Shown here piece by piece: positions 1 through 10,685 of a DNA stretch of 20,778 bases; the first letter of the stretch is position 1, and the number at the start of each line of letters is the position of its first letter. The DNA is taken from the NCBI GenBank assembly GCA_001931905.2, contig MSJI02000085.1, positions 1 through 20,778 of the forward strand, written 5' to 3'. The notes beneath the pieces were generated by a model that was not told the origin of the DNA, searched no databases, and was given only the letters and a program-made list of their open reading frames with translations. A program made the position numbers and the translations under genes. Source of the stretch: Cladosporium sp. IMV 00045. Lineage: Eukaryota; Ascomycota; Dothideomycetes; Cladosporiales; Cladosporiaceae.

Positions 1-199
1 TGTCCTTGTGCACGGCTTGCATGGCATTGTGGTGATCCTCGAAGACGCCATCGCGGTACTTGGGACGGAGCTTATCAAGAGCAGCCCGCAAAGACTCGCT
101 GGGCACTTCGTTGACCAGGTCATTGAAGTCACTTGCACGGGCAACGCCAGCTGAGGCCAATGGCAGGCCGAGAAGTAGTAAAGATCGCAAGGAAGGCAT
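1..199 (-). CDS. N-terminus of a secreted protein, cut by the window edge
   Basis: The minus-strand reading frame starts at 199 and is still open at base 1, giving 66 complete codons. The first residues, MPSLRSLLLLGLPLASAG, form a classical signal peptide with a leucine-rich core and a likely cleavage after ASA or shortly after. The mature start is hydrophilic and contains SDFNDLVNEVPSESLR and then KYRDGVFEDHHNAMQAVHKD. I do not recognise a family from this fragment. The start is supported by the signal peptide and by the pyrimidine-rich leader just upstream (about 200-260 on the plus strand is A/G-rich, so the transcript is C/T-rich), which is typical of fungal 5'UTRs. The protein presumably enters the secretory pathway and is either exported or kept in ER, vacuole or wall; its function is unknown. 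A probable leader intron lies upstream at 296-414. The rest of the gene lies left of the window. Confidence 0.72.
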   Translation of the reverse strand, partial: MPSLRSLLLLGLPLASAGVARASDFNDLVNEVPSESLRAALDKLRPKYRDGVFEDHHNAMQAVHKD

Positions 200-295
200 C
201 GTGCTCGCGAGCCGGGCTGCGTCCAGGCAGCAGAAGAAGAGAAAGGTTGAGAAGAAGTTCCTGGGAGAGTGCGACGCTCACGAAATGTCGCAAAT

Positions 296-414
296 CTATT
301 GCATCGTCAGTGTCAGGAAGAGAATTGAGAAGATGAGGCGTCCGTCAGACGAGGCCAGCGAATACATGAATAGAAAGATATCACGCGGCATGAAAGGACA
401 CGACGAATACTCAC
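296..414 (-). other. Probable intron in the 5'UTR of the secreted-protein gene
   Basis: Read on the minus strand this stretch begins with a consensus donor, GTGAGT (414-409). It ends with CACTGAC (branch site) followed after about ten bases by AATAG (acceptor at 297-296), for a length of 119 bp. It lies about 100 bp upstream of the start codon at 199. Joining the flanks gives no open reading frame into the coding exon, so I read it as a leader intron rather than a coding one. It is inferred from splice signals alone. Confidence 0.45.
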
Positions 415-2200
415 ATCTCTCTCTACTCGGCACAGCGCAGACGGGTGGCGGGCCTTAGACGAGGATTGGCGTGGACGTTGGCGTATAGGCGAGTGCGGTG
501 GCGGCTGATCTCGTCGTTCGCCTACCAAACTGCCGGAAGCTGTGGGAAGCGCTGTGCAATTCCAAAAGCGACAGGCCAAAACCTGCAAACAGCCCTTGTC
601 TCGGTGGGCGTGGGTTTAGGGTTGAGTATTCGTTGGTGCGTGTGGAGGGGACGACGTTTCTCCAACGGTTCTTCTTTCTCACTTTTCCCCAGATAGCGAA
701 GGTCGATGAAGCGATAGTGGGTTGGTGCAAGATGAAACGGAGAAGGACAGGAAGGCGAGAAGATGAAGAACGCGATGATGACAAGGCACAAGACGAGCTC
801 GATGAGGGCTTGGAAGGATTGCAGCAAGTAGCAGGGCATGGGCGGGAAGTTCGAGTAATGGCGGACCACAAAGCCAGGAAGCTTTCCTGCAACACGAACA
901 GCGCGACCAGAGATCGTGCACTAGGCCCGCCCCGGCCTTCTACCCATGGCCTGCTGGGTGGCCTCGCTCGGCCAAGGTGCGACTGGGCTCTTGAAGATCT
1001 TCTCACTACTCTCACCCGGATGCACCAGTATAGACTTTTCCCGTCGGGCGATCAGGAAGGGCATCTGGAACTGCGCATGCGCCTCTCTGTCAGCAACTCT
1101 ATTTGCCCTCCATCGTCCAGACCTCTGCGACGCCTGTTGCTCAACCATGGGATGACCGCTGCTGCTTCAAGTCCAGCACATGGCGAAAACCGTTATATCT
1201 CGTTGTGGCTTGCCTGCTCTCCCGATCGCACCGTTTCACACAAGCCGGCAAAGTCCAGCCCAATAATGACGTTCCCTGGGTGGACTGTGTGTGGCGATTC
1301 CCTGACCGTCAAAGCCATGCGCAGGGGAGTCTGCCTGATTTTCGGTGAACAGCCCATCTGTGCACCCGTTTTTGAGCTCACTCCGCGGAACCAGATGTGC
1401 TCGATACGGTTTCCCTTCCAAGTTCTACACAGCCCGTCGAGTCCGTGTCACGGGCTCCAGTGCTGCAGTGCTCCACCGCACACCAAACCATCGTCATAGG
1501 TCAATATACACGCAAGTATGCATATAAGATATTAATCATCCGCCGCTGGCCGTGTCGGTTTCAGAAGTTCGAGGCACGCAAAGCGCGGCCGCGTCGATCA
1601 GTAGGCGTGGCGAGCTGTCTGCAGGCAGATATCCGACGTGTGTGTGTCGTCGGCCACGGGAGTTGCTTGGAATAGCAACTCCCCGCAGAGCTCTCAGCGA
1701 ATTGAAGCCCACGGATCAGATGGTATTTGTGTACCGAGGGTGAGTGTGCCTTGCAAAGACAGCTCCGCGCAGCTGTTTTGTTACAAGATAAACGTTGGAT
1801 TGGGTGTAGATATCCCTTTCCATTATCTCCCCACGGTAGACATATAAGCACCTCACCAAAAACCGACGAAAGGAAACCAAATCCTATCATTTGCGTTCTC
1901 TGCCAAAGCGATGAAACAAGTTCAACGCCCAGTCTTCGCAAAGCCGCAAAAGCCGGCTTCAACCAATCATCGCCTCAGCACGAGCTCTCTCTATCCTTAG
2001 AAACCGGAAGTCCATACATACCCTACTACTGCAAGTCTCGCGGCCAAGCTCTATGCTCTTGCTTTTGCGGATCGACCGGCACATCGTTAGGGAATGGGCT
2101 TGATAGCTTGACAGTCAGAGCATGTGGATATCATTGAACTGTTGAATTCCGAGATATTTAATAGTGCAGGCATGTCCTTATCTCTTCGGGGAGTGTACAC

Positions 2201-2208
2201 TACATGTA
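2201..2208. repeat. TACATGTA palindrome (1 of 6)
   Basis: This perfect 8-bp palindrome lies between the secreted-protein gene and the RhoGAP 3' end. Other copies are at 6870, 7189, 9939, 11131 and 13288. Confidence 0.6.
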
Positions 2209-2773
2209 TCTACCTACTGCTTCGATGTCAATGCCAGGAAGTAGAAATGCCGAGAATGGTTATACCTAAGGTAATCAATTCCTTCATTAGACGACTTGGT
2301 GATGGATCATTACACATGTCAACACCTACGGTTTTCGTCCACGAGGCTTGCTACGATGCTTGATAATGATGATACTGGGAGAGAGGGGAAGAAATGAACG
2401 AATAATAAGAGGGCAGTCCATGGACTCGGAGCAAGGTTACTTCACACATGCCTTTGAGAATTCGAAGGAGAAAAGTATACCACGAAAGTGAGAAAGAAAT
2501 AATTATAGCAAAGTAATAGTAAAAAAGTTAGAACAGAGTCGCCCCTCAGCGCGAGAGAAGTTCCCTCTGTTCTTGTTTCCATTTTTTCTTTTGTCCAGCC
2601 TCGTCTTCCAATCCCATGTTCCGATAATCCCAGGTCCGTTTCGTACCTTCCTGTCTCCCGTTTTTGTTTTATTACCGATACCAAACTTCACTTTTGTCCT
2701 CACCTCGCCCCTTCCTCTCACTCTCTTGCCTCCGATCTCGTGCTCGCTGCTATGTCTCCTAGATTCAATCCGT

Positions 2774-5692
2774 TCACTTGCCTCCCATCACGGCGTCGAC
2801 GCGGTCTTGAACGGCTGGATCGGATGGGGCGGTGGGCGGGCGAGCTTCTGAGATAGAAACCGAGGTTGGCTCAGCGGATGCTTGCGGTGTTGAAGTCTCG
2901 TTCGAGACCAGCGTCTGCGCTTGCGCTGGCGTTGGCGCTGGCGCGGCGGGAGAGTCGGCGGTAGCGGACGGCTTCTCAGATACAGGCGCGGGAGCCGCAG
3001 TTGAAGTTGCAACTTCGCCTCCGGTGGGCACACTCGAAAATGGCGCGCTGGTCACATACCCGCCAACGCCGCCGCTCGATCCGCTGATATCCCTCGGTCG
3101 CTCTGGGAGGGAGTCCATGTGCGGAGGCGTGTTGAACTCCTGCCTGCCGTTGGCGGAAGACTGGTTTCGCTCGGGGGTTTGGTTTCTCTTCTCGGCATCG
3201 CGGTCTTTCCTCTCCTGGATCTTGCCTCTGATCCAGCCCATGGGACCCCTCCTCTCCCTCTCGCTGTCCGAAAAGACTCCAGTGTCATTTGCACCGCCGT
3301 GCGAGCCTGGCGTTTGCGTGGGCGTGTGGTTCGGATCCACGGCTTGACTACCCAGAGGTGTGGCTTCTTGGAAGCTCCGACGTGGCTGAGAAGCGGAGGC
3401 ATTGCTACTGCCGATGGTGGAACGAGACATGGCCTGTTCTTTGGGGCTCATCATTCCGAGAGGTCCGCCGGGAGGTGGTGGAGAAGTCGGCTGGTCGAGT
3501 TTGTTTTGACTGCGGGAAAATCTCCAGCGATGTCTTCTTCGTTCCTTTTTCTCGGGTTCAGCGCCTGGCGTAGGCATGTCGTCCCCAACCATATCTGCAT
3601 CGCTTTGGTCCGTTGCGTCTGTATGGCTAGTGAATGAATGACTTGGAGAAAGAGTTGGCTTCAAGGTCGCATCGGTCGGCATTCGCTGAGGAGTAGTGTG
3701 ACTGGGAGTTGTTTGCGCGGTAGCGTAGTGAGACTGCTCGCCAGTGTATGCCTGTTCAGCTTGTTCGGGGATTTCTGCTGGAACGCCTGAAAGACCTGGC
3801 AAAGTCGCTGGGATTGGTGTATGGTTCGCTTCATCCTCTCGTAGATCATGAGTCGAACTCTGAGCGCTTGACAACGCGGACCCCGGAATGCGCTTCTTCT
3901 GCAGCTTGTTGGGCTTCCTACCCTCACCGTCAGAAGAAGGCGATTGCTTGAAGATGTTTAAGAAGCCATGGGTGGAGGGTCCAGTAGGCGTGCCGCTTCC
4001 TTGACGCTCCGTCTGCTGGCCCTGAGAGGCGTGAGCAGGTGCCAACAGTGGAGTGGTGTCCTTCTTGGGAGTCTGGAAATCGCGTGTGATCGCAGAAGAT
4101 GTATCGCTACCAATGGTGGCCAGAGGTGTAGTGGCCTCGCTTGAAGAAGCAGAGATGATCGAAGGCGGCGCAACGGGCAGACTTGGAGCCACTGAGGCCA
4201 CTGGGGTGCTCTGCAGAGACTCCTGCCTCGTGCTGTCAACGGGCTGAGCCACAGGGGATGATCGATTAGGCGTTGAGGGATCGGACGTCTTCTCTCGGGG
4301 AAAGCGAGGGGATGGAGCAGCACCTCCAGGTCTCCTTGAAGGTACTGTGTTACTGCGGTGAACACTGCCACCGGGAGTTACAGGAGTTCCAATTGACGGA
4401 GTTACAGGTGTTGGACCAGCTTCAGAACGCTTGCTGTGTTTGCTGGACACAGAAACATTCCGCCTGAGGCTATTCCACCTCCCTTCGGCGTTCGTGCTGG
4501 CATTCGAGCTCGACCGGTTGACAACAGTCTTCGACCTGCTAGGAGTCACAGGCGAGGCTGGAACTTTGCTAGGGCTTGGAACACCAGCTTGCACCTCCTT
4601 GACAGTCTCGTGATCGGCGGCCGTGCCAGGCATACCGATGAGGAAGCTATCCTGGTTCTCAATCAGGAAAATGAGGACGTCTTGGGAAAGACGGTATTCC
4701 TGCGGAGCCATGTCGTGTTGTGGGTGCGAGAGCAGTCCGGGTTGGAAGATGGCAGCCAAGTTCGGAGTGGTCATCTTGTTCAAATCAGACTTGCTCGCGA
4801 AGACTGCAAGCAAATCCAGAATGTACAAGAGCAGCTGGCGGTTCAAGGGTGGCAGTTCCGTAATCAATGCCTGGTAGATGCGAATGGCAGCATCGTGGTG
4901 GAAGTCACCAATCGTAGGGCTTTGTGCGTCCATGGCGCCAACAGCTTGAGCTTGGTGATTTCTAAGAGGATCGCGGAAGCGCTCATAAAATTCAAGAGGA
5001 ATGATAGGTTCCGGCAGCTGGTTGAAGTAGCGTCGCAAAATGTTGGCAGCATCGTGTACGGTATATCCGGTCCAGTCGAGGCCCTTGCCATACCGATCGG
5101 GAGAATCGAAGGCAATCTTGAGCTCCTTGATACGTTTCTCGCTGCCAGCAAGACGGAAAATACCCTCCACGTCAGTAGCTACATAGATGTCAGAGCTTGA
5201 ACGAGAACGTTTGTCGCAAATAGTCACTCACCCTTCTCTTTCAAGAAGACACCGCATTTCGCTACCACGATTGGAACATAGCCGTAGATGTAGCTTTGTC
5301 CTTCGTCGTTGAAGAGGGAGATTGCGACATTGGCGTAGCGGATCGAGGTGTGTAAAGGAATGCCGAATATGCCCGGCGCAGGTGCTATGTCTCGATTAGA
5401 ATGAAATCCTGCAGGTACGCAAGTAACGATGTTCAACATTAGACGCAAAGGTATGCAACCCGCCGAGTAGGCGGGCGCAACCGCACGCCATGCGCAACGA
5501 CAAATTGCGAGGGAGATGTGTTTGTGCGCGCATACCTGATTGTTCCTGCGGCTTCTTGTCGCTCCTCTTGAATTGCTTCCACCAGCTAGCCAGATCCCTC
5601 TTGGACTGCACCGCTTCACTCTGGGAGGAGGAGGGCGCAGGTTTAGGCCCACCAGCAATGGCCTGCGCAGTCGACGGACTGCCGGTCGCCAT
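2774..5692 (-). CDS. SAC7-type Rho GTPase-activating protein
   Basis: The product is a Rho-family GTPase-activating protein of 912 aa in three exons: 5692-5536, 5408-5232 and 5178-2774. Intron 1 (5409-5535) has donor GTATGC and intron 2 (5179-5231) has donor GTGAGT. The joins restore QEQSGFHSNRDI and FLKEKATDVEGIFR, as expected for the family. The RhoGAP domain spans roughly residues 65-287. It has the arginine finger in GIFRLAG (R120), VHDAANILRRYFNQLPEP (about 152-169) and the conserved Asn of TPNLAAIFQPGLL (N251). A short DLASWWKQFKR motif near residue 33 is typical of fungal Sac7/Bag7 proteins, which act on Rho1 in cell-wall and actin signalling. The other 620 residues are a Ser/Thr/Pro-rich, probably disordered tail with basic patches, such as ERRRHRWRFSRS and GWIRGKIQERKDRD, that could bind membrane or kinases. 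The exact GTPase target is inferred. I am sure of the family. Confidence 0.93.
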
Positions 5693-6869
5693 GGCTGAGG
5701 GCGATGTCGTGGTGAGGTGTGCGCTGCTGGGTCGCCTGCTACAGCATCAGGCGCTGACGACGTCCGGACGTCGAGGTATGCGCGGGCCTGGGGCGGCGAT
5801 GCAGGGCAGCAGCGGCGGGGGGGGAGAGGGCTCGCGGTGGGCGGGCGACGATGTTTGTGCAGTCACTTATCAAAAGTCGGGTGCAGCTCTGAGGTGTCGA
5901 CGGCGGATGGGTGGTCGCGGCGTACGGCAGGCCTTTGCGTGTGCTTAGCGCGTGGAGACGTGCGCAATAACGGCTGCGGCAAGCCCAGCGCGGGTTTTGG
6001 GTGAGAGCTTGAGAGGAAACGCACAGGGCGACGGGTGAGGAAGCGAGACAGTGGCTCGAGTGGCTTTGGGTCGGCGATCGCAGACAGCACCGACGATCAC
6101 GAGTCCGGGCGGTGGATCGTGACTTGTAAGTGCGAGGCCGAGTGGAGGAGATGAGTAAGGCAGGGCAGTAGGGCAGAAAGTAGAAACAGAGCAGGCTGAA
6201 GTCGGGAGTGGTGGTGGTACGGTGATAGTGTGTCTGTAGAAGTGGAGGAGGAGGATGTAAATCAACCGCTGCCACACCGGTACGGGCACGAGCAGCAGAG
6301 AGGGCGGTGGTGACGGAGCGTGGGTCTGATCTGGGGGAGTGGTGGTAATAGTGTGTGGTATTTGCTGCCGGCGATGGTAAGGCGCGCAACGCAACGGTGT
6401 GTTGCTGGCCCTCTCTCTCTCGGCGGGTTTTGGGAGTAATGGGTGCTGAATGACTGGGGGACTTTTGAGATTTTGCTTGGCGCAATACACCTCTCCCTGG
6501 GCTCCCTGGGCCAGAACAAGAAATGTTGCAAGCAAGTATTATTATCGTTTGGGCGTGTTGCAGACGACAGCCTCTTCCAGGCGTCTCGTAGATTGCTCGT
6601 CCGCTAGTTGCTAGCGTTGAGCGAGGATGATCTCGCTTATGGGCGCGCCAGGCTGTGGGAAAAGTGAGGTGGTGGGTGGCATCAGGGGGACATGGCAGCG
6701 GCAAGCAAAATGACAGACGGACATGGACAACAGCAAGGCAGGGCAAGAATGCTCATTCATCCAGCAACATAAAAAGCACACAGCAGAGCAGAGTTTGGAG
6801 GGTGGAGGAGCTGTATGCGGTGCGTGACCATGTCAAGGAAGGCTGCATGATGTAACGGCCGGCTCACGA

Positions 6870-6877
6870 TACATGTA
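6870..6877. repeat. TACATGTA palindrome (2 of 6)
   Basis: The octamer lies in the RhoGAP-TIM9 intergenic region, inside ATACATGTAC. Confidence 0.6.
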
Positions 6878-7188
6878 CTTGTTGATGTACGGCTCACTAC
6901 TGCTACTGGCTTGCTTGGTATGGGCGAGCAGCAGGTTCACAGTCGAGAAGCATGGCATCTGCCTATGGCTCCTACGCTGCCAGATGGTCTAACAATGATC
7001 TGGTACCAATCTCGTTTCAACGCATCGCCGTGACAGGCGCAGGAAGCAGCGACATGGGGTTCTATTGGTGGATATTGACATGGGTATCGGATGGACAGGC
7101 AGTGGAAAGTGACGATGAAATTGATGGAACTAGACGGCAAACATCGCAGGCATACCCATCACTCGCGTGTGACATCACCTTACAACCG

Positions 7189-7196
7189 TACATGTA
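7189..7196. repeat. TACATGTA palindrome (3 of 6)
   Basis: This is the second copy in the same intergenic region, 319 bp from the previous one, inside GTACATGTAA. Confidence 0.6.
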
Positions 7197-7814
7197 AGCT
7201 GTCCAGCTCCATGTATAGATGTAGGGTACGCTGCCTGCATGTATGTGCTTGTCGGTGCCCGAGGGAGAAACGATCCGTGGGATTGTGCTGCCTGTCGTGC
7301 CAGTCTTCCATCGTCTTACCGAATAACGAAAGAACGCGAGGTTTGCCAAAAATAGGCCTCTCACTTCTCGTTCCAACACATCCAACCAACATGACGTCTC
7401 ATCAGGTTTTCCGACTACTCGCGTGCATCCGCTGAAACGTAGGGCGTAAGAGGAACAGGTGTATTGTTTCTCCGACGGCGTCAATCGGAGTAGCATGCTC
7501 CTTTGAGAGTACAACACAAAGTCATTGTGACTACTCCACTGGCAGACAAGTATCATGTAGTGGTGTAGTGGTCACATGCCGTTCGTTGGAGGTTCATCAA
7601 CTCGGCTTGCTGCTGGTGCTGCTGCTCTCTAGAGCGGGCGTTCCCGGCGCTAGGCCGAAAAGAAAGATTCGGGCGGAGCTGGGAGAGCAGCACCTACGTC
7701 GATTGAACTGCATCACCGCGCGACTGCAACAATCCATCTTTCAATCAATCCACTCAGTCTCCTACCACGCACCGACTCGAAAACAACTCTTTCACAACCT
7801 ACCAAAAGCCCAAC

Positions 7815-8324
7815 ATGAGCGGAATGGACATGTACGTCACACGACCAGCGGCTCTCCGCCACGAACCACTGCCGCAAGCCTGAGTGATCGATTGCTCTCA
7901 CGGCAACTAAGATTCAAGGCGCTGCGAGCGATGGCAAGCGGTATTAGACCAGTGCAACTGACAATATCTCGCGCAACAGGCTGAACGCCGCCGAGCAGCG
8001 CGAGCTGCAGGGCCGCATGGAGCGCAAGCAGATGAAGGACTTCATGAACGTACGTCTCCATCGAACTCAGGAAAAAGCAGATCTCGGCCATCTTTCAAGT
8101 CTCCAGCAAGCTAACTAACGGAACCGCTTCAGATGTACTCGAACCTCGTGCAGCGCTGCTTCACCGACTGCGTGCAGGACTTCACCTCCAAGTCCCTGCT
8201 TTCCAAGGAAGAGGGTTGCGTCATGCGCTGCGTCGACAAGTTCCTCAAGAGCTCCGAGAGGCTCGGCGAGAGGTTCCAGGAGCAGAACGCCGCGATGGCG
8301 CAGGGCGGTATGCCGGGTAGGTAA
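7815..8324 (+). CDS. TIM9: Tim9, mitochondrial small TIM chaperone
   Basis: The 92-aa protein is a small TIM chaperone of the mitochondrial intermembrane space. With Tim10 it forms the hexamer that carries hydrophobic carrier precursors to the TIM22 inner-membrane complex. The coding exons are 7815-7831, 7980-8049 and 8133-8324. Both introns (7832-7979 and 8050-8132) have GTACGT donors, and intron 2 shows a clear CTAACTAAC branch site at 8111-8119. The spliced protein begins [16 protein letters not shown]. It carries the twin CX3C signature, CFTDC (C38, C42) and CVMRC (C58, C62), separated by 15 residues, with flanking helices such as KDFMNMYSNLVQ. The pattern [10 protein letters not shown] and [13 protein letters not shown] matches Tim9 rather than Tim10, Tim8 or Tim13. 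It needs no cleavable presequence: import uses the Mia40 oxidative route. The first coding exon is only 17 nt, so automated annotation may miss it. Confidence 0.95.
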
Positions 8325-8767
8325 ATTCTGAGTGGAGGAGAGGAGTTTTGAAGGAAGAGGGATAGATGAAGGAAAAGGTTGCCGAAAAGCAGAGCGGAAG
8401 GCGACGAAAGAATCCGGGACGAAAAAGAATCACAAGACTCGGAGGACGTATTATTGTTTTCTTTCAGAGACCTGGCATTGCATGGAGTTTGGACTTTCTC
8501 AGGGCCATTCAGGGAAGGAAAGGGTGGAACAACAGGGAGAAAAGAAACCACCACCACTCCCCTCTCGACGTCTCCTAGGCTAGGTCCTGGTTTGAAGATG
8601 GCTCGCTTGTTTGGATTATCTTGTGTTATTATGAGAGCCCTTACCAAATTCATGTACAAGTCACAGGCACATTCTTTGCGATTTCATGTCACTTTTTGCC
8701 TTTAATCTATCTAAGCGCGTGCCCTTGACGAACAAGCCCTGTTTCCATCACGCAATGCCTACCAAAT
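8325..8767. other. Convergent 3' region between TIM9 and the translin gene
   Basis: These 443 bp hold the 3'UTRs and poly(A) sites of two convergent genes. The plus-strand half after 8325 is A/G-rich. Several short frames occur on both strands, but none has recognisable content. Confidence 0.55.
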
Positions 8768-9683
8768 CTACTCATCCTTAGGCAACAGTCCCCTCAAGCT
8801 AAGATCATAAACCACATCCTCCACCTCCTTGACCTTATACTTGACGCCATCACTGCGCTTCCTCAACGAATCATTCTTGAGATTCAAAATCTGAAAGCCC
8901 GCATGCACATCCTTGATAAACCGCGAAATCTCGACGGGACGGCGGTAATCTCCCAGCGTGACGGAATTCCTCGCCAGGCGCGCCAGCTCGTCCAGCAGCG
9001 AGATCAGGCTCTGCAGGTACTCCTCGATGGTGAGGTGGAAGGCGTCGCGGTCCTTGAGGTTCACCGGCACGCCGAGCGCGGCGCCGACTTCTTCCAGCGT
9101 GAGGAGTTGGCCGCGCACGGTGTTCATGCCGCCGAGATAGCCGGTCAGCAGGATGCTGAAGACCAGGCCTTGCATTTCGCGCGTCCACGCGTGGTTGTGC
9201 TTGTAGTAGGGGTATTGAGAAGCGGTGCTGGATAGGGTTTGGATCGTGGCGATTCCGCTGTTGATGCTTTCCCGGGCGCTGGTGAGGACGTTGGGGACTG
9301 CGGTTGGTTAGTATGATGGTATTGGATTCTTCATGAGTTTGATGATGAGTCTTACGTTCAGCCGTGGGAGTAGAGTGGACTTTCGAGAGGATGGCCTGGG
9401 TGGCGCGGTCTTTTCGGCCGTCTCGTTAGTCTTGAACAGCGTTGACGACCATCATAGCTGCAATGTCTTACTCTGCTTCTCGAGATTCTGCACAATGTCA
9501 CGGATAGTCTGCAAATTTTTCGGTCAGCACATTTTGTCCGCGCGTGTATACGTTGTTTGTCTAGCACCACCCGTAGGAGGGAGATCAGGCCTTGCCACGC
9601 ACATCTTTCACCGCGGTATCCTCGTCGATTTTGCGCTGGAGATCCTCGAAGATCCCCTGGCCGAAAAGAGCGTCAGCAGACAT
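8768..9683 (-). CDS. TSN: Translin, RNA/DNA-binding subunit of the C3PO ribonuclease
   Basis: Four exons (9683-9603, 9508-9472, 9409-9356 and 9297-8768) give 233 aa. Introns are 9509-9602 (donor GTGCGT), 9410-9471 (GTAAGA) and 9298-9355 (GTAAGA), and all joins keep frame. The protein starts MSADALFGQGIFEDLQRKID, continues through TIRDIVQNLEKQNRATQAIL and SINSGIATIQTLSS, and ends VVYDLSLRGLLPKDE. It is all-helical in pattern, as known for translin. Segments EYLQSLISLLDELARLARNSV and EISRFIKDVHAGFQILNLKND are diagnostic. Translin forms an octameric ring with TRAX (the C3PO complex), in which TRAX carries the catalytic acidic residues. The complex degrades passenger strands in animals and acts in tRNA processing in Neurospora. 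Length and C-terminus fit the family. Exons 2 and 3 are only 37 and 54 nt, so automated gene calls may miss them. No TRAX gene is present in this window. Confidence 0.93.
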
Positions 9684-10685
9684 GATGGGTTGTGTGTGTT
9701 CAATTCGTTGGTGGTGGATTATCAGTTTGAGGTGTTGTGATCCGTCAGGTGAGGTGATTTGAGTGCCCGCGTCAGATGCAGAAAGTTCGAGGGTCGGTTT
9801 TGAGAATTTGTTCAGCGTTGTACAGAACGGACATCATCCATGCCATGCACCATCGTCGCGTATCTAACATACTGCTCTGCATGTATGTATGTATGCGCTT
9901 GTATGATCTCGTTTCCATGTAATCATCTTCTCATCTTCTACATGTAAATTCGCAAGAACAGGGAAGTCGATCATTCCAGATCCAAACACGCATCAACGCA
10001 GAACTCATTAACATCAATGGCGAATAAATCCCTCACGTCGAATATTGATTCTTGCAATCGATCGCTTTGCTAACTTCAACTCTCATCATCTCTCCTCGTC
10101 ATTCAGTTCTTGGCTGTGGCTGACTTCGCTGATCTACTATCGTCTCCACACACATGCATAGCAAGCACCCCGTCACGCCTGTTTCATCGCTAAGACTCTG
10201 TGTCGTAGGTGTTTGTGGCTGAGTGCAGAAAAGGACGATCGCACATGTCTGTCGCAAGTGGTGGTGGCTGTGTGGCTGACGGCCATTGGGAGTTCTCCTT
10301 TCAAACTGTGATGAATGTGATCGACATGACGTCGTTCTTGCTTTCTTGCTTCGCTGGCTTGCGCTGGGCGCAGCAAGCAAGGAACGTTGGAGTTGTTCTT
10401 CACTTCTTATATTTACTCAAGAGCTCTCTCTGGGGAACAAGCATTCCCTCATCTACTGCTACCATCACAAATACCGCTCGACTACCAATTTGTCTAGCTG
10501 AAATCCTTCCCACCACAAGACCAGCGACAGAGACTTTCTACTATCTCTCTGAGAACTAAGTTTCCGAACGGGCCAAACAAACAAACCCAACCGACAAAAA
10601 CAAACCCAATCACCTCTCTGAGGCAAAGCTACCTACTCATACACCAAAAACGCAAGCACTCTACTAAAACCCTACAGCAACAGCC
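9684..10685. other. Divergent promoter region between translin and the 42-aa gene
   Basis: One kilobase separates two divergent starts. The right end (about 10540-10685) is an A/C-rich stretch with repeated CAAA and CCCAA words, typical of a leader of an expressed fungal gene. A TACATGTA palindrome lies at 9939-9946, and a short ATGT tetranucleotide run lies near 9881-9894. Frames such as 10209-10559 plus have no recognisable content. Confidence 0.5.
9939..9946. repeat. TACATGTA palindrome (4 of 6)
   Basis: The octamer lies about 256 bp upstream of the translin start codon, between two divergent genes. Confidence 0.6.

Larger units (their letters stand above)
200..2773. other. Intergenic region: promoter of the secreted-protein gene and 3' flank of the RhoGAP gene
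   Basis: No confident gene is seen in these 2.6 kb. The left part (200 to about 1000) should hold the leader and promoter of the minus-strand gene starting at 199. The right part (about 2400-2773) is T-rich on the minus strand and should be the 3'UTR of the RhoGAP gene. Several open frames occur on both strands, including 498-1499 plus (333 aa) and 455-1015 minus, but they overlap each other, have no recognisable domain and show no gene-like composition. A TATA-like TATAAG at 1843-1848 lies about 65 bp before a short ORF (1911-2000, 29 aa). A TACATGTA palindrome lies at 2201-2208. Confidence 0.5.
5693..7814. other. Divergent promoter region between the RhoGAP gene and TIM9
   Basis: About 2.1 kb separate the two divergent start codons. 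From 5700 to about 6500 the RhoGAP-sense strand is C/T-rich, as in a long fungal leader or promoter, and it carries a 335-codon open frame (6746-5739, minus). That frame is rich in Ser, Pro, Thr, His and Arg, has no domain, and is best read as chance. The plus strand has a cluster of G-tracts at 5783-5845. Two TACATGTA palindromes lie at 6870-6877 and 7189-7196. The last 80 bp before 7815 are A/C-rich like a TIM9 leader. I see no RNA gene or transposon here. Confidence 0.5.

Noticed and set aside
522..869. Minus-strand frame with one hydrophobic stretch (IELVLCLVIIAFFIF), considered as a small membrane protein such as EMC5
   Set aside because: The flanking sequence does not match the family, I could not assemble a full gene with start and splice sites, and it lies in the probable leader or promoter of the secreted-protein gene.
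498..1499. 333-codon plus-strand ORF
   Set aside because: It has no recognisable domain, mixed low-complexity composition, an overlapping long ORF on the other strand, and no leader-like sequence. It is probably chance, though expression has not been excluded.
1555..1585. GTTCGAGGC at about 1565, resembling a tRNA T-loop
   Set aside because: No matching acceptor stem, D-arm or anticodon arm can be drawn around it; no tRNA was found anywhere in the window.
4436..5200. 254-codon plus-strand ORF
   Set aside because: It is antisense to the RhoGAP domain, whose protein sequence and motifs are clear on the minus strand.
5739..6746. 335-codon minus-strand ORF upstream of the RhoGAP gene
   Set aside because: The translation is dominated by Ser, Pro, Thr, Arg and His from C/T-rich promoter DNA; no fold, motif or homology is visible.
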